Part shown: positions 20,287 through 29,807 of the stretch, piece by piece
Position numbering within the stretch: the first letter of the stretch is position 1
How the letters are laid out: each line of letters begins with the position of its first letter
Origin: Methanosarcinales archaeon
GTDB lineage: Archaea; Halobacteriota; Methanosarcinia; Methanosarcinales; Methanoperedenaceae
Direction: 5' to 3'
Length of the DNA: 64,000 nt
NCBI GenBank assembly: GCA_905339155.1
Contig: CAJPFJ010000036.1
Location: forward strand, 1 to 64,000
Notes under the pieces: generated by a model
What the model was told of the DNA's origin: nothing
The model's input: only the letters and a program-made list of their open reading frames with translations
Database searches by the model: none
Made by a program: the position numbers and the translations under genes

Positions 20287-21765
20287 CTATTTTTTTCCAT
20301 TCTTCTCGAATAGATATACCTCAATACCAACATAATTCTTAGAATAAGACATAATATATGATTCTTCAAGCGTCTTTCTTATCAATCCCTTCCTATCACT
20401 GCTACTGGACCTTTTAATTAGCCAAACCCTATTATAATCGTTCACAACAGATTTTAATTCTTTCATATTTTTTTCATCAACTACAGATGAAAAATTATAT
20501 ATAATGACAGGAAATGGTTTTTTTACTAAGTCGATTCTTTTAGAATAGTAATCAAAACCATTTTCCTGTATATAACCATCGTTAAATAACAATAAATCTC
20601 CTTTTTGGGCTTTGGTATCTACATAATTCACCAGATCTCTCCATTGCTCTTTATTTATTTCATTGTAATAGCCCCAAACACCCACATAAGAAAAGATTAT
20701 TATTATACTAATTGCAAATAACCTTAGATATTTATAATTTATGCTCTTTATTCCTTTAGCAACTAATAAATAAAAAGCTATTGAAGCACCAATAGTATAT
20801 TTAGTTGTATAAATAGGATTAAAAATAGGTGTTGAAACCATGGAAATTATTAATGGGAGAATTATTGGTATCAATAACCATAACGACAAAAGAATTTTAG
20901 AATTATTTGTCTCATTTCTAACTCTTACAATATAATATAAAGATAGTACTAAAAACGATATCAATAAAAAATTAATCCCCATAAAGTTATAATATCCTGA
21001 ATAATTTGTAAAAAGCACAGTTAATGATGATATGGAAGGTTTGGGTATCCAATATCCTGAAACTGATTCCTTTTCTAAAATATTACTAATCAAGATTCTA
21101 CTCCATGGAATAAACAAAATTCCTGTCATAACCTGCAATAAAAACCACTTTTTTAAAAGTGAGGATTTATTCTTAAAACATATTAGAATATAAATATTTT
21201 GAGCAATAATTATAAATAAACCGAAGATGTGTGTATATATTAATGCGCCACTTGAGAAAACATATCCCGCTGAAATTTTGAAATCATTTTTCTCAGTAAA
21301 CTTTATTAAAAAGTACATTGAAAGCAATGTCAATAGAGACATTAAAGTGTAACTTCTGACTTCTTGAGCATATTGAACGTGAAATAATGATATTCCCAAT
21401 AATATTGAACCTAGAATACCCACTTCAATATCAAAAATCAAACTACCCACAACATATATCATAATTATAGTAAGAAATCCAAAAATAACGGAAAGAAATC
21501 TAGTTGAAAATTCAGAATCACCGAAAAAGTTAATCCAGTAATGCAGGATGAAATAATATAATGGAGGATGCTCATATAGAGTTGCCTCTTCGACAATCTG
21601 CGATATGTTTTGTTTTGATATCCTGACCGAAAAACCTTCATCCAGCCATAAACTTTCATTGTTTAAACAATAAACTCGAAGAAATAAACCTAAAAATAAT
21701 ATTATTATTAATATAATATATTCTTTTTTCCAAAAACGTCTGAGTTTATTGAAGTCATTCTTCAT
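20287..21765 (-). CDS. GT39/ArnT-like polyprenyl-phosphate-sugar glycosyltransferase
   Basis: A 492-residue integral membrane protein with about eleven hydrophobic helices. The first external loop has LWLDEGFSVRISKQNI, the Asp-Glu catalytic pair of GT-C enzymes, and EHPPLYYFILHYWINFFGDS is typical of the PMT_2/GT39 family. These enzymes take a sugar from a dolichyl-phosphate carrier, such as that made by the GT2 at 1107, and attach it outside the membrane to a protein or lipid. The C-terminal 110 residues form a soluble domain. It ends the polysaccharide region and is transcribed opposite to the preceding gene. Confidence 0.85.
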   Translation of the reverse strand: MKNDFNKLRRFWKKEYIILIIILFLGLFLRVYCLNNESLWLDEGFSVRISKQNISQIVEEATLYEHPPLYYFILHYWINFFGDSEFSTRFLSVIFGFLTIIMIYVVGSLIFDIEVGILGSILLGISLFHVQYAQEVRSYTLMSLLTLLSMYFLIKFTEKNDFKISAGYVFSSGALIYTHIFGLFIIIAQNIYILICFKNKSSLLKKWFLLQVMTGILFIPWSRILISNILEKESVSGYWIPKPSISSLTVLFTNYSGYYNFMGINFLLISFLVLSLYYIVRVRNETNNSKILLSLWLLIPIILPLIISMVSTPIFNPIYTTKYTIGASIAFYLLVAKGIKSINYKYLRLFAISIIIIFSYVGVWGYYNEINKEQWRDLVNYVDTKAQKGDLLLFNDGYIQENGFDYYSKRIDLVKKPFPVIIYNFSSVVDEKNMKELKSVVNDYNRVWLIKRSSSSDRKGLIRKTLEESYIMSYSKNYVGIEVYLFEKNGKK

Positions 21766-21964
21766 AGTATTATTCAGATATCTATTATGGATGTTTTTAG
21801 CGGAAGAGCATTTATTCCGAATATAGCAGAATAAAAAATGAAGTCAATTTTTTATATTGAGCTGAATATGTTATGAGATATTCGGGATGGGATCTGAATA
21901 GCCACAAAATTAAAATTAAAGAGTTAGATCAAAAGTTCCAACTCTTAACCAGTTTCTAAGCATA

Positions 21965-23632
21965 TCATTTTACAGTTACTTTTCCTACCTCTAATCTTCC
22001 CATCGTAATATCACCCGGATAGAACACATAGGAGCCATTCGCCGCTATATCATAGTATTCCGTATGATTTAATGTACCAGTTCCACTGAAGTAATCCAAT
22101 ACCGGTGATGATGCCCCATTCACGGCTGAAACCACTACTTCTGCATCCCATTCACCGCTTGAATCATACTGTGGAACTACAAGATTATTGAGTGCATCAG
22201 TTTCTTTAAGCAGATTATATGACATTATGGCCCTAGAATTCCATGTTCCTGGTGCATAATTAACAACACGTTCTTCTCCTACTATTGGATTATCCGAATG
22301 TATTAACATCTTGCCATTCGAAAGACCTTCGCCAAAACCTGGAAATAAAGTGAGTGTGCCATTAATTGGAACAGGCATATTTTCGATTCTGTTGTAAAGA
22401 GTTCCGTTCAGGTATAGATAATCAATTGTTACGTTAGCACCAGTACCATAAATGTCTGATAACAAAACTACTGAAAACCAGCCCAGAATATCTTTCCGGC
22501 CATCATATATTGGAACAATCAATTCCTTTGAGGCATCACTGGGTGTTAGCATGGAATCTGACATGATATCAAATGCGTTCCACGTCCCTGGGGTGAAAGT
22601 AACAATACGCTTTTCTGCTACCACGGGGTAAGTGGAATTTATTGTGACCTTGCCAATCAATAGTCCACTATTCCCCGGGAATATTGTATACGTGCCATTT
22701 TTAGGTATCGGCTGTTTTTCGGTAGAATATAGTGTTCCATCATCATTAAGATAATTTATTGTAACATTTGATCCCGTTCCATAAACGTCCGATACTAATA
22801 TTACAGTAAAAAAGCCTGCTGTATCTTTCCTGCTATCATACTGTCCAAAGAAGTCTGTGGCAGCGCTGCTCTTTTCTGGCATAAGGATGGACATGATTCC
22901 CCGAGCATTCCATGAACCTGATGGAAAAACCACTATACGTTTCTCTGCTACCACTGGATTAGTGGATTTTATTACAACTTTGCCGAGTAATAGACCGCTA
23001 TCTTGAGGGAATAATGTGTATGTCCCATTTACTGGAACTGGCTGGTTAGTAAAGCTAGTGTATGGTGTTCCATCTTCTTGTAGAAAATCTATGTTTAAGT
23101 TTGCTCCCGTTCCAGATACATCTGATACCAATATTGCTGTAAAATATCCTGCTGCGTCTTTTCTAGTATCATATTGACCTGAGAATTCAGTGCCTACATC
23201 AGAAGATCTGGGAAGCTGTGATGCCATAGTGGAAGTGACAATACCATTATTATACGAGGTGATCCAATTAATTCCAACCATTTTTGCATTCGGACTCAAT
23301 ATAAAATCCTTACCCGTAACTGCAGGACTTGCCAATACTGTTATTGGGCTTGTGTTAGTAACATATCCTTGAGCCCAGGCACTTATATTATACGTTCCTA
23401 CTGGCACCTCATTGATCGCATATGTCCCATCCGGAGCCGTGGTCGCATTATACTGCGGCCACTCCACGATCTTAACCAACGCGCCTTCGATCCCAACACC
23501 TTGCATATTAACAACTGCTGCTAATGTTCCTCCCGGGATCAATGCGATATACATTAATGCCAAAATTGATATGATTGCTATTCCTGTTGCGATTTTTTTA
23601 TAACCGCCTGTAATATTTTCCAATATTTTCAT
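21965..23632 (-). CDS. Secreted surface protein with carboxypeptidase-regulatory-like domain and four tandem beta domains
   Basis: The 555-residue protein has a short basic N-terminus and one hydrophobic helix (residues 15-37) serving as signal or anchor. Residues 38-110 form a carboxypeptidase regulatory-like domain (GALVKIVEWPQ, APDGTYAINEVPVGTYNISA). The rest is a tandem array of about 110-residue repeats, three clear and a fourth divergent, each with YD-x-RKD, a run like ILVSDVYGTG, NGTYTLFPG and VVAEKRIV. Many Asn-x-Ser/Thr sequons are present, so it is a likely target for the glycosylation machinery next door. Function unknown; probably a cell-surface structural or adhesion protein. Confidence 0.8.
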   Translation of the reverse strand: MKILENITGGYKKIATGIAIISILALMYIALIPGGTLAAVVNMQGVGIEGALVKIVEWPQYNATTAPDGTYAINEVPVGTYNISAWAQGYVTNTSPITVLASPAVTGKDFILSPNAKMVGINWITSYNNGIVTSTMASQLPRSSDVGTEFSGQYDTRKDAAGYFTAILVSDVSGTGANLNIDFLQEDGTPYTSFTNQPVPVNGTYTLFPQDSGLLLGKVVIKSTNPVVAEKRIVVFPSGSWNARGIMSILMPEKSSAATDFFGQYDSRKDTAGFFTVILVSDVYGTGSNVTINYLNDDGTLYSTEKQPIPKNGTYTIFPGNSGLLIGKVTINSTYPVVAEKRIVTFTPGTWNAFDIMSDSMLTPSDASKELIVPIYDGRKDILGWFSVVLLSDIYGTGANVTIDYLYLNGTLYNRIENMPVPINGTLTLFPGFGEGLSNGKMLIHSDNPIVGEERVVNYAPGTWNSRAIMSYNLLKETDALNNLVVPQYDSSGEWDAEVVVSAVNGASSPVLDYFSGTGTLNHTEYYDIAANGSYVFYPGDITMGRLEVGKVTVK

Positions 23633-24074
23633 GTTTTCTCTCCTATCCTAAATCTATTTATTTTGTATATAAATAGTTAATACATTTTACGAATTAATGG
23701 TTAATATAACTTTCTACATTCTAAGTTATCATTTCGTTGATAATAAGATACCTTTCCAGCATCATTATTATTACAATTGAAGTGGGATCCCCATAGAAGC
23801 AATGCTCTTCATGCTATACGCCACCGTACACTTAATTCGTTCAATTTCCAATTTAAGTAATATGGGGAAAAATCAAGATATTCTGATATTTATGCCCCTT
23901 TATGGGAAAAAGAGGTCGGTCGTATGGTACGAAGAATGGGTGCCCGTATCAGCGCCGGGAATTTAATGTTTAGTCAGTGATAATTATATGGGGGTCTGGG
24001 AAGCACCAGAAATATGCATATAAGATGTTTGCATAATTATAACTTACTAATATATTTCTTGTATAATGCAAAAA
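23633..24074. other. Intergenic region with no supported gene
   Basis: This 440-bp gap lies between a divergent pair of minus-strand genes. I see short open frames (for example one from 23893 of about 25 codons) but no recognisable protein, tRNA or strong hairpin. It should contain the promoter of the surface protein gene that starts at 23632. Confidence 0.6.
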
Positions 24075-24500
24075 TCAAACAAACAGGAACGTCTGCTCAG
24101 CTTTTATATCTTCATCGATCTCCTCATCATACCTTCGCTTTAAGCCAATAAGCATCTCAACCGGCAAGATTTTTGATTTCGGGCATCGCTCATCCACCTT
24201 ATCGATGTCAATAACAGGATATAATTTACATAATGTGGGGCGGCACAAATAAATACGGCAGCGATTCTCCTTATTTAAAAAGATGCAGCGTCCTTTGATC
24301 ATTTTAATAGCATAATATACACCACCTTCCCCTCTTACCTCCCTGAAAAATTTTTTGGGTTCAAGTTCCAGTGAATATTCCTTGTTGACATGTGTGACCA
24401 ATTCAGAAACTTCGCCTTTTGTCAGCACGGCGCAGTTGTGGCAACAAAGTGCTTTGCAGCGGCCAATATCGCAATCCATTGTGCTTTCAGCTTGTTTCAT
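24075..24500 (-). CDS. YkgJ-family cysteine cluster protein
   Basis: A 141-residue protein with the CxxCxxCC-type pattern: GRCKALCCHNCAVL near the N-terminus and later GRCIFLNKENRCRIYLCRP and LCKLYP. The conserved cysteines suggest a bound metal, zinc or an Fe-S cluster; the family is widespread but its function is not settled. It is transcribed away from the metallo-hydrolase gene, with about 80 bp between the two starts, so the two may share a promoter region. Confidence 0.8.
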   Translation of the reverse strand: MKQAESTMDCDIGRCKALCCHNCAVLTKGEVSELVTHVNKEYSLELEPKKFFREVRGEGGVYYAIKMIKGRCIFLNKENRCRIYLCRPTLCKLYPVIDIDKVDERCPKSKILPVEMLIGLKRRYDEEIDEDIKAEQTFLFV

Positions 24501-24582
24501 ATTTTATCCAGTTCATGCAAAAATCCATAGTAACAAAGTAAAGACGCAAAGTCTTAAATGAATTTGCATTATTAGGCTAATC

Positions 24583-25206
24583 ATGCAAGTCATTAAAATA
24601 AATAATTCTCCCTATGATGCCAATGCATACCTTGTAAATGGAACAATACTCATAGATGTGGGAATGGATAGCAGCGAGATCATCCCTGAACTTGAAAAAC
24701 ATATAGCTCTGGATGACCTGGAAATGATCATCCTCACACACTGCCATTATGACCATTCAGGCGGAGCCGGAGGTGTTGCATCAGCCACGGGTGCAAAAAT
24801 TGCAGTTCATAAAAATGATGCACCCCTCCTTGGAAATCCAGACGCCAGCGCTTCACGCTTATTCGGTAAAAAAGCCCCCATTATCGTGCCTGATATCCTT
24901 CTTGCCGGGGGTGAGAGATTCGGGGAGCTTGAAATAATACATACGCCGGGTCATACTCCCGGGGGGATCTGTATTTATGATCCCATATCCAAAACACTTT
25001 TTTCCGGTGACACCGTTTTCCAGGATGGAAGTTTCGGGCGCACCGACCTTTATGGCGGGAACTCTTCCCAATTGACCGGATCAATAAGAAAGCTGACACT
25101 CCTCGATGTCAACATCATGTACCCCGGCCATGGAGAAATTGTAATGAACAATGCAAATGAACAGATCAAATTGTCACTGTTGATGGCATCACAATATTCA
25201 AATTAA
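24583..25206 (+). CDS. MBL-fold metallo-hydrolase (glyoxalase II-like)
   Basis: A 207-residue metallo-beta-lactamase-fold hydrolase. The zinc ligands are visible as THCHYDHSGG (HxHxDH), HTPGHTPGG and FSGDTVF, with a final PGHGE. The length fits the single-domain glyoxalase II-like group. It should be a cytoplasmic thioester or ester hydrolase; the substrate cannot be deduced. Confidence 0.87.
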   Translation: MQVIKINNSPYDANAYLVNGTILIDVGMDSSEIIPELEKHIALDDLEMIILTHCHYDHSGGAGGVASATGAKIAVHKNDAPLLGNPDASASRLFGKKAPIIVPDILLAGGERFGELEIIHTPGHTPGGICIYDPISKTLFSGDTVFQDGSFGRTDLYGGNSSQLTGSIRKLTLLDVNIMYPGHGEIVMNNANEQIKLSLLMASQYSN

Positions 25207-25225
25207 AATAATAAATAATTTAATA

Positions 25226-25564
25226 TTATTTACTATTTATTAATATAGCAATTGAGATGACCAATGTCAATATTAATACTGGCACAATGACATTTTTCAT
25301 CAGCCCATAAATCATATTTACACTTGAATTAAGGTGATTTATCGAATCTACGACAGGCTCAAGGTTGACCGGCTTAAAAACAGGTGTTATCTTTTCGATC
25401 GGAGGTTCTTCGTGTTGGTATCTTTCTACAGGCTGCGCGCCAGGAGATGGTCTTGGCGCCTCTTTTCCTGGAATACTTTGAACAACCGGAGGTTTCGGGG
25501 GCTGCTGTGGTGGTTTGTTTTTTAACAGCGCTTTAAATAGCGCATCTTCGCTCATATTTGCCAT
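25226..25564 (-). CDS. Small proline-rich tail-anchored membrane protein
   Basis: A 112-residue protein of no recognised family. Residues 16-65 are rich in Pro, Gln and Lys (KPPQQPPKPP), and the last 25 residues form one hydrophobic helix (VIVPVLILTLVISIAILI) with a two-residue tail. The layout suggests a cytoplasmic domain tethered by a C-terminal anchor. It is convergent with the metallo-hydrolase. The composition argues that it is a real gene rather than a chance frame. Confidence 0.6.
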   Translation of the reverse strand: MANMSEDALFKALLKNKPPQQPPKPPVVQSIPGKEAPRPSPGAQPVERYQHEEPPIEKITPVFKPVNLEPVVDSINHLNSSVNMIYGLMKNVIVPVLILTLVISIAILINSK

Positions 25565-25669
25565 TATTATGTACCCTTCTGCTTCAAATTTTTCTTAAGA
25601 AGCAAAGTTAAATTTACTTATTTCTATTTAAATCATTTGCATGAATTGGATAGCTTTATAGATGTTTTA

Positions 25670-26698
25670 TCACCCGGCAACGATCGTTTGGGCTTTATTC
25701 AAGACAGGACTCATCACGATCAGGTTTTCCGAACAGCGTGATTCATACATAGTGCCATTTGAATTCAGAACATTTAAAAGGATTTTTTCAATTGCACTTA
25801 TTGCGCGTTTATCTGTATTCCCATGATAAATATACAATGTGTTCTCATTAATATCTATTCGCTCAACGATCCCCATGTACTCATACACTGATTTCATCGT
25901 CGGGATCAGGACATCAATGGGAATATCTCTTATCGGGATCTTATGGATAGCTTCAATGGGCGCAGTGAGATAACTCGGGGCTTCTTTTCCGATCAATAAT
26001 TCTTGATAATAATTCTTAGGAATTGTGACCATATTGTAATTTGTCTGTTTGTAAAGATTTACAATGCATTTCCAGAAATCAAGCTTTTTTGATATCTCTG
26101 TTGAGAGATCTTCCATATCCCCAAAATAATTAATAAGTGATTGTTTTGCATGATTTGTACTAATTTGTTTTCTGAAACTAACGGTAATTTTATTGGACAT
26201 CTTCTTTAAAGAAACTATCTCTTGTTTCTTGTGCAATACTAAGAATGATGAGATCAAGCCCCCAAGAAATTCAAGTTTATAATTACTATTTCCCGAAAGT
26301 GTGAGTGTAAGATATGATGGATTTACATTGTCGTCGTAGTCTTCAATTCTGATATTCGTCTGCCAGCTTGCTCCGGTTGTCATATCATCCATATACTTTT
26401 CAAGGTCGGAAAGCAGCACTATCTTTGCAGGATCAATAATACTGTTAAGATGCTCCGGATCGATAAGCCTTCCTCGTGCCTGTTTGATCAGCCAGAAGTT
26501 GACGTTTTCAGTCAAATTGTAGTCTGTTTTCAATCCATCTATGAGGTTATTAATGGCTTCCGGATCCCTGGTCATCGTGTCAATAAGATCTATTATTTCA
26601 CGCATCGCCGCACTAAAATTCCCTTTATGTTTAAGGACAAGTGGCTCCAGTTTTCTTAAATGCCCTTTTTCTAATGAAATATTTTTTCTTACTGACAT
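25670..26698 (-). CDS. Conserved archaeal protein with possible ribbon-helix-helix N-terminus
   Basis: A 342-residue protein. The first 45 residues, SVRKNISLEKGHLRKLEP then HKGNFSAAMREIIDL, have the strand-helix-helix pattern of ribbon-helix-helix DNA-binding proteins. The remaining 290 residues are mixed alpha/beta and unrecognised. A regulator or sensor with a large ligand-binding part is possible. It stands alone with its own upstream region. Function is not known to me. Confidence 0.6.
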   Translation of the reverse strand: MSVRKNISLEKGHLRKLEPLVLKHKGNFSAAMREIIDLIDTMTRDPEAINNLIDGLKTDYNLTENVNFWLIKQARGRLIDPEHLNSIIDPAKIVLLSDLEKYMDDMTTGASWQTNIRIEDYDDNVNPSYLTLTLSGNSNYKLEFLGGLISSFLVLHKKQEIVSLKKMSNKITVSFRKQISTNHAKQSLINYFGDMEDLSTEISKKLDFWKCIVNLYKQTNYNMVTIPKNYYQELLIGKEAPSYLTAPIEAIHKIPIRDIPIDVLIPTMKSVYEYMGIVERIDINENTLYIYHGNTDKRAISAIEKILLNVLNSNGTMYESRCSENLIVMSPVLNKAQTIVAG

Positions 26699-26847
26699 AA
26701 AAACGTCCTGTTGGTGCTAAATCAATAAATGGTTCACCTGAATATAAACGGAGTTGTGAAAAATGTGTGAATAGTTTTTCGTGTGAATAATTTCACACCG
26801 TTTGTTTTATCATTGAGAAACAATTACTATTATAATAGAGACTGAAT

Positions 26848-27036
26848 ATGGTATCAAAAAGTGTAACAATTCTGAGTTTTTTACTTCCAATAGCCATGGT
26901 GATAGGAACAAGTATTGCTATTTATTTTTATGCGTATTATTCTATTATATTACTTATATTAATTTCTATCGGCGGGCTAATGCTATGTGCATATGTATTA
27001 ATTCTCAAGTCACAGAAACACAGGTCTGCCAGATAG
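26848..27036 (+). CDS. Small membrane protein, two helices
   Basis: A 62-residue frame with two hydrophobic helices (about residues 6-28 and 31-53) and a basic tail KSQKHRSAR. It ends immediately before the stop of the convergent MFS gene. No family is recognised. Charge distribution follows the positive-inside rule, which supports a real protein. Confidence 0.5.
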   Translation: MVSKSVTILSFLLPIAMVIGTSIAIYFYAYYSIILLILISIGGLMLCAYVLILKSQKHRSAR

Positions 27037-28407
27037 TTATTCAATTTTCGATTTGCTGCGCACAAGTGATACAATCACCGCAATCCCGCAAATAATAGCC
27101 GAAACAATATACGCATCCTTAAAAGCAGGTAAGAACGAACTCTCGTTGTTCCCATAAAAGACAAACCTGTTTGAGAATACTGCCCCTGAAACAGCAACTC
27201 CTATGACCATACCCGTATTCCTCATTGTTCCCATTACCCCGGCTGCAATGCCCAGCTGCTCTTTTGGAAGCGAACCCATGATTATGCTGTTGTTCGGGGG
27301 CTGGAAAAGCCCCATTCCAAGACCAAGGAAGGAAAGGCGAAGAGCTACATCGGTGAAACTTGAGTCCAGGGTTAAGTAACCCATTGAAAGTATGGAGAAT
27401 GCTGCGATACCGATACCGATTGAACTCAAGACATACGAATTTGTCCGGTCAGATAGCCAGCCGCTTAGAGGCGAGACAACAGACATTACAAGCGGGACTG
27501 CCATGAAAACAAAACCCATTTTCTCTGTTGAATATCCAAGTTCATCCTGCAAATAAAAAGGCATCAAAAGTATGACGCTAAACATTGCTATGAAACTTAT
27601 AAGAGCGCTGATGTTCGCAGCTGCAAATTGCCTGTTCTTGAAATGACTTAGATCAAGAACGGGCTGTTTTGCCGATGTTTCAATTCTAACAAATATTATG
27701 AAAAATACAATAGATGATATAAATAAGGATATAATGAAGCTTGATCCCCAACCCTTTTCCTGGCCTTCGCTTAAAGCAAGGAGTAGTGATATTAAACTGA
27801 TAAATAGTGTAAGTCCGCCAAAAATATCAAATGTCTGGCCTTTATTATCAGTCTCATCTTTTTGAAGCACCCTGAGCGCCAACACTGTCCCTATTATCCC
27901 GATAGGTACATTTATGTAAAAAATCGATTGCCATCCAACCGTCTGGATCAGTAAACCGCCCATTACCGGACCTGCCATTGAACCGATTGAAACAACGGTT
28001 CCAATTAATCCCATTGCTTTTCCCCTTTCACGTGGAGGAAATGCATGAGTAATTATTGCAACCCCGGTGGCCATCAACATTGCTGCCCCGAAACCCTGGA
28101 TTACCCTGAAAAGAATGAGCTGTCCCTCTGTTGTTGATATTGCGCATAACCCTGAGCCGATCGTGAACAGGGCCAGTCCTCCTGCAAAAATGATTTTCCT
28201 TCCCACAATGTCAGATATCCTTCCAAGGCTAAGAAGAAGGCTTGTTATGGTCAGTAGATACGCCATCACGACCCATTCAATAGTTGTAATATCCGTATTG
28301 AAGAATTTTGTAAGCGTTGGAAGGGCGACATTCACTATGCTCCCATCAAGAGTAGCCATGAAGATGCCTATCCACACCACACCCATTGCTTTCCACTTAT
28401 ATTCCAT
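27037..28407 (-). CDS. MFS drug/H+ antiporter, DHA2 (EmrB/QacA) family
   Basis: A 456-residue transporter with about 14 hydrophobic helices. The N-terminal segment GIFMATLDGSIVNVALPTL, the loop GRISDIVGRKIIF (motif A) and GPVMGGLLIQTVGWQSIFYI (motif C) identify the DHA2 family of proton-driven exporters. The stop of moaB and this start are adjacent (28408/28407), so the two genes are co-transcribed. Substrate unknown, possibly a drug or metabolite. Confidence 0.9.
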   Translation of the reverse strand: MEYKWKAMGVVWIGIFMATLDGSIVNVALPTLTKFFNTDITTIEWVVMAYLLTITSLLLSLGRISDIVGRKIIFAGGLALFTIGSGLCAISTTEGQLILFRVIQGFGAAMLMATGVAIITHAFPPRERGKAMGLIGTVVSIGSMAGPVMGGLLIQTVGWQSIFYINVPIGIIGTVLALRVLQKDETDNKGQTFDIFGGLTLFISLISLLLALSEGQEKGWGSSFIISLFISSIVFFIIFVRIETSAKQPVLDLSHFKNRQFAAANISALISFIAMFSVILLMPFYLQDELGYSTEKMGFVFMAVPLVMSVVSPLSGWLSDRTNSYVLSSIGIGIAAFSILSMGYLTLDSSFTDVALRLSFLGLGMGLFQPPNNSIIMGSLPKEQLGIAAGVMGTMRNTGMVIGVAVSGAVFSNRFVFYGNNESSFLPAFKDAYIVSAIICGIAVIVSLVRSKSKIE

Positions 28408-28941
28408 TTACTGTCCCTTTAAATGTTTCAGGATGTGTCCCATCTCAGGAAGGATGAGTTCAAGTGCAATTTTTACCGCATTTGGCGATCCCGGAAGGCA
28501 AAATATGACTTTTTCGCGAGCAACACCTGCGATCGCCCTTGTAAGCATTATAGAATTCCCTACCTGGTCTATGCTTTTGAGCCTGAATAACTCCCCGAAG
28601 CCTGGCATTTCTTTCTCGATGAACGGGGTCACCGCTTCAATAGTCACATCAGTCGGGGAAAGACCTGTGCCACCGCTTGATATTATCACATCTGCTTCTG
28701 AATATAATTCTCTCTTGAAGGCATCCCTTATCATTTCCATATTATCCGGGATCAATTCGTAATTCACTACCGCGCTGCCCTTGACCTGCAGCATTCCCCA
28801 GATAAGTTTTCCTGACGCGTCCTCTGCACGCTCAGGGCGATCTGTTTTCCCATATTTTTCGTATCGGGATGTACTTATGGTCAATATTGCGCATTTATAA
28901 TTTCCCGGCGCGTTTTCCTTGTGAAGCAGCGAGGTGTCCAT
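28408..28941 (-). CDS. moaB: Molybdenum cofactor biosynthesis protein MoaB
   Basis: A 177-residue MogA/MoaB-type protein with ILTISTSRYEKYG at the N-terminal strand and the diagnostic SSGGTGLSPTDVTIEAV loop that binds molybdopterin. In archaea this protein adenylylates molybdopterin before metal insertion, preparing cofactor for Mo/W enzymes such as formylmethanofuran dehydrogenase. It is followed without a gap by the MFS gene. Confidence 0.92.
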   Translation of the reverse strand: MDTSLLHKENAPGNYKCAILTISTSRYEKYGKTDRPERAEDASGKLIWGMLQVKGSAVVNYELIPDNMEMIRDAFKRELYSEADVIISSGGTGLSPTDVTIEAVTPFIEKEMPGFGELFRLKSIDQVGNSIMLTRAIAGVAREKVIFCLPGSPNAVKIALELILPEMGHILKHLKGQ

Positions 28942-29027
28942 GAAGGTTCATATATTTATATGGATATATGTAACTTTGCGATACCATTAATGCATAAGCC
29001 GTCAAATATTAATCAGGATTGAGATTT

Positions 29028-29324
29028 ATGAATGACGAATTTGAATCAATTCCGCAAGAACCCGATGCTTGCGAGATGAAAACGCCTGATGACCACAGGA
29101 TCATGTTCAAGGCACTTGAGAATCCGCAGAGGAGAAAGATAGTAAAATCCATCGGAGCTTTCGGGAAAACAAAAAGTGAAATAATGAATGAACTTAAGAT
29201 ATCCGAATCACAGTTAAACTTCCAGCTCGATTTTCTCATTAAAGAGTGCTATGCCCAGGTGGATGGGGATAAATGCAGCCTTAATTCAAAGGGATTGCAG
29301 GAGCTGTTGGCGAACATAAAGTGA
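29028..29324 (+). CDS. Winged helix-turn-helix protein, ArsR-like
   Basis: A 98-residue protein whose core, HRIMFKALENPQRRKIVKSI followed by KSEIMNELKISESQLNFQLDF, is the ArsR-type winged helix. No metal-binding cysteine pair is seen beyond a single N-terminal Cys. I use the ATG at 29028; a TTG at 29019 adds three residues. It is divergent from moaB, with about 85 bp between the starts, and could regulate it. Target unknown. Confidence 0.75.
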   Translation: MNDEFESIPQEPDACEMKTPDDHRIMFKALENPQRRKIVKSIGAFGKTKSEIMNELKISESQLNFQLDFLIKECYAQVDGDKCSLNSKGLQELLANIK

Positions 29325-29341
29325 ATCGGTGAAACTAAAGC

Positions 29342-29794
29342 TCAAATTATTTTCTTCACAAGCGGGATCTCATCGCACTCAGGGAACTTGGGGCATTTGA
29401 TGCACATACTCCATATCTTATGTGGAAGCGTGCTTTTTTTCACTCTCACAAATCCATGCGACTCAAAAAATTCAGGCGCATAAGTCAACGTGATTAGTTT
29501 ATTTAATCCGATTGTCCTTGCCTCTTCTTCACATGCTCTAAGTATCTGTGAACCTATTCCCTGCCTGGCCATTAAAGGCTCAACTGCAAGAGAAAGTATC
29601 TCCCCATAATCTTCCCAGGCAATATGAAGGGCTCCACAACCTACCATTTTATCATCTTCTATTACTACATAAAAATCCCGCAGGTTCTCATACAGTTCGC
29701 TCAATGAACGCGGAAGCATAATGCGCTTATCTGCGTAACTGTTCACGAGTTTCCATATCTTTTCTACGTCTTTAATTGTTGCTTTTCTTAACAA
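29342..29794 (-). CDS. GNAT N-acetyltransferase, short ArgA-like
   Basis: A 150-residue GNAT protein with the acetyl-CoA loop VEPLMARQGIGSQIL and a cysteine-containing tail CIKCPKFPECDE. This tail and the segment LPHKIWSM are typical of the short N-acetylglutamate synthase-like group (COG1246). The probable reaction is acetylation of glutamate at the start of arginine synthesis. It lies 13 bp after purB on the same strand. Confidence 0.8.
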   Translation of the reverse strand: MLRKATIKDVEKIWKLVNSYADKRIMLPRSLSELYENLRDFYVVIEDDKMVGCGALHIAWEDYGEILSLAVEPLMARQGIGSQILRACEEEARTIGLNKLITLTYAPEFFESHGFVRVKKSTLPHKIWSMCIKCPKFPECDEIPLVKKII

Positions 29795-29807
29795 TTATGT
29801 ATCACCT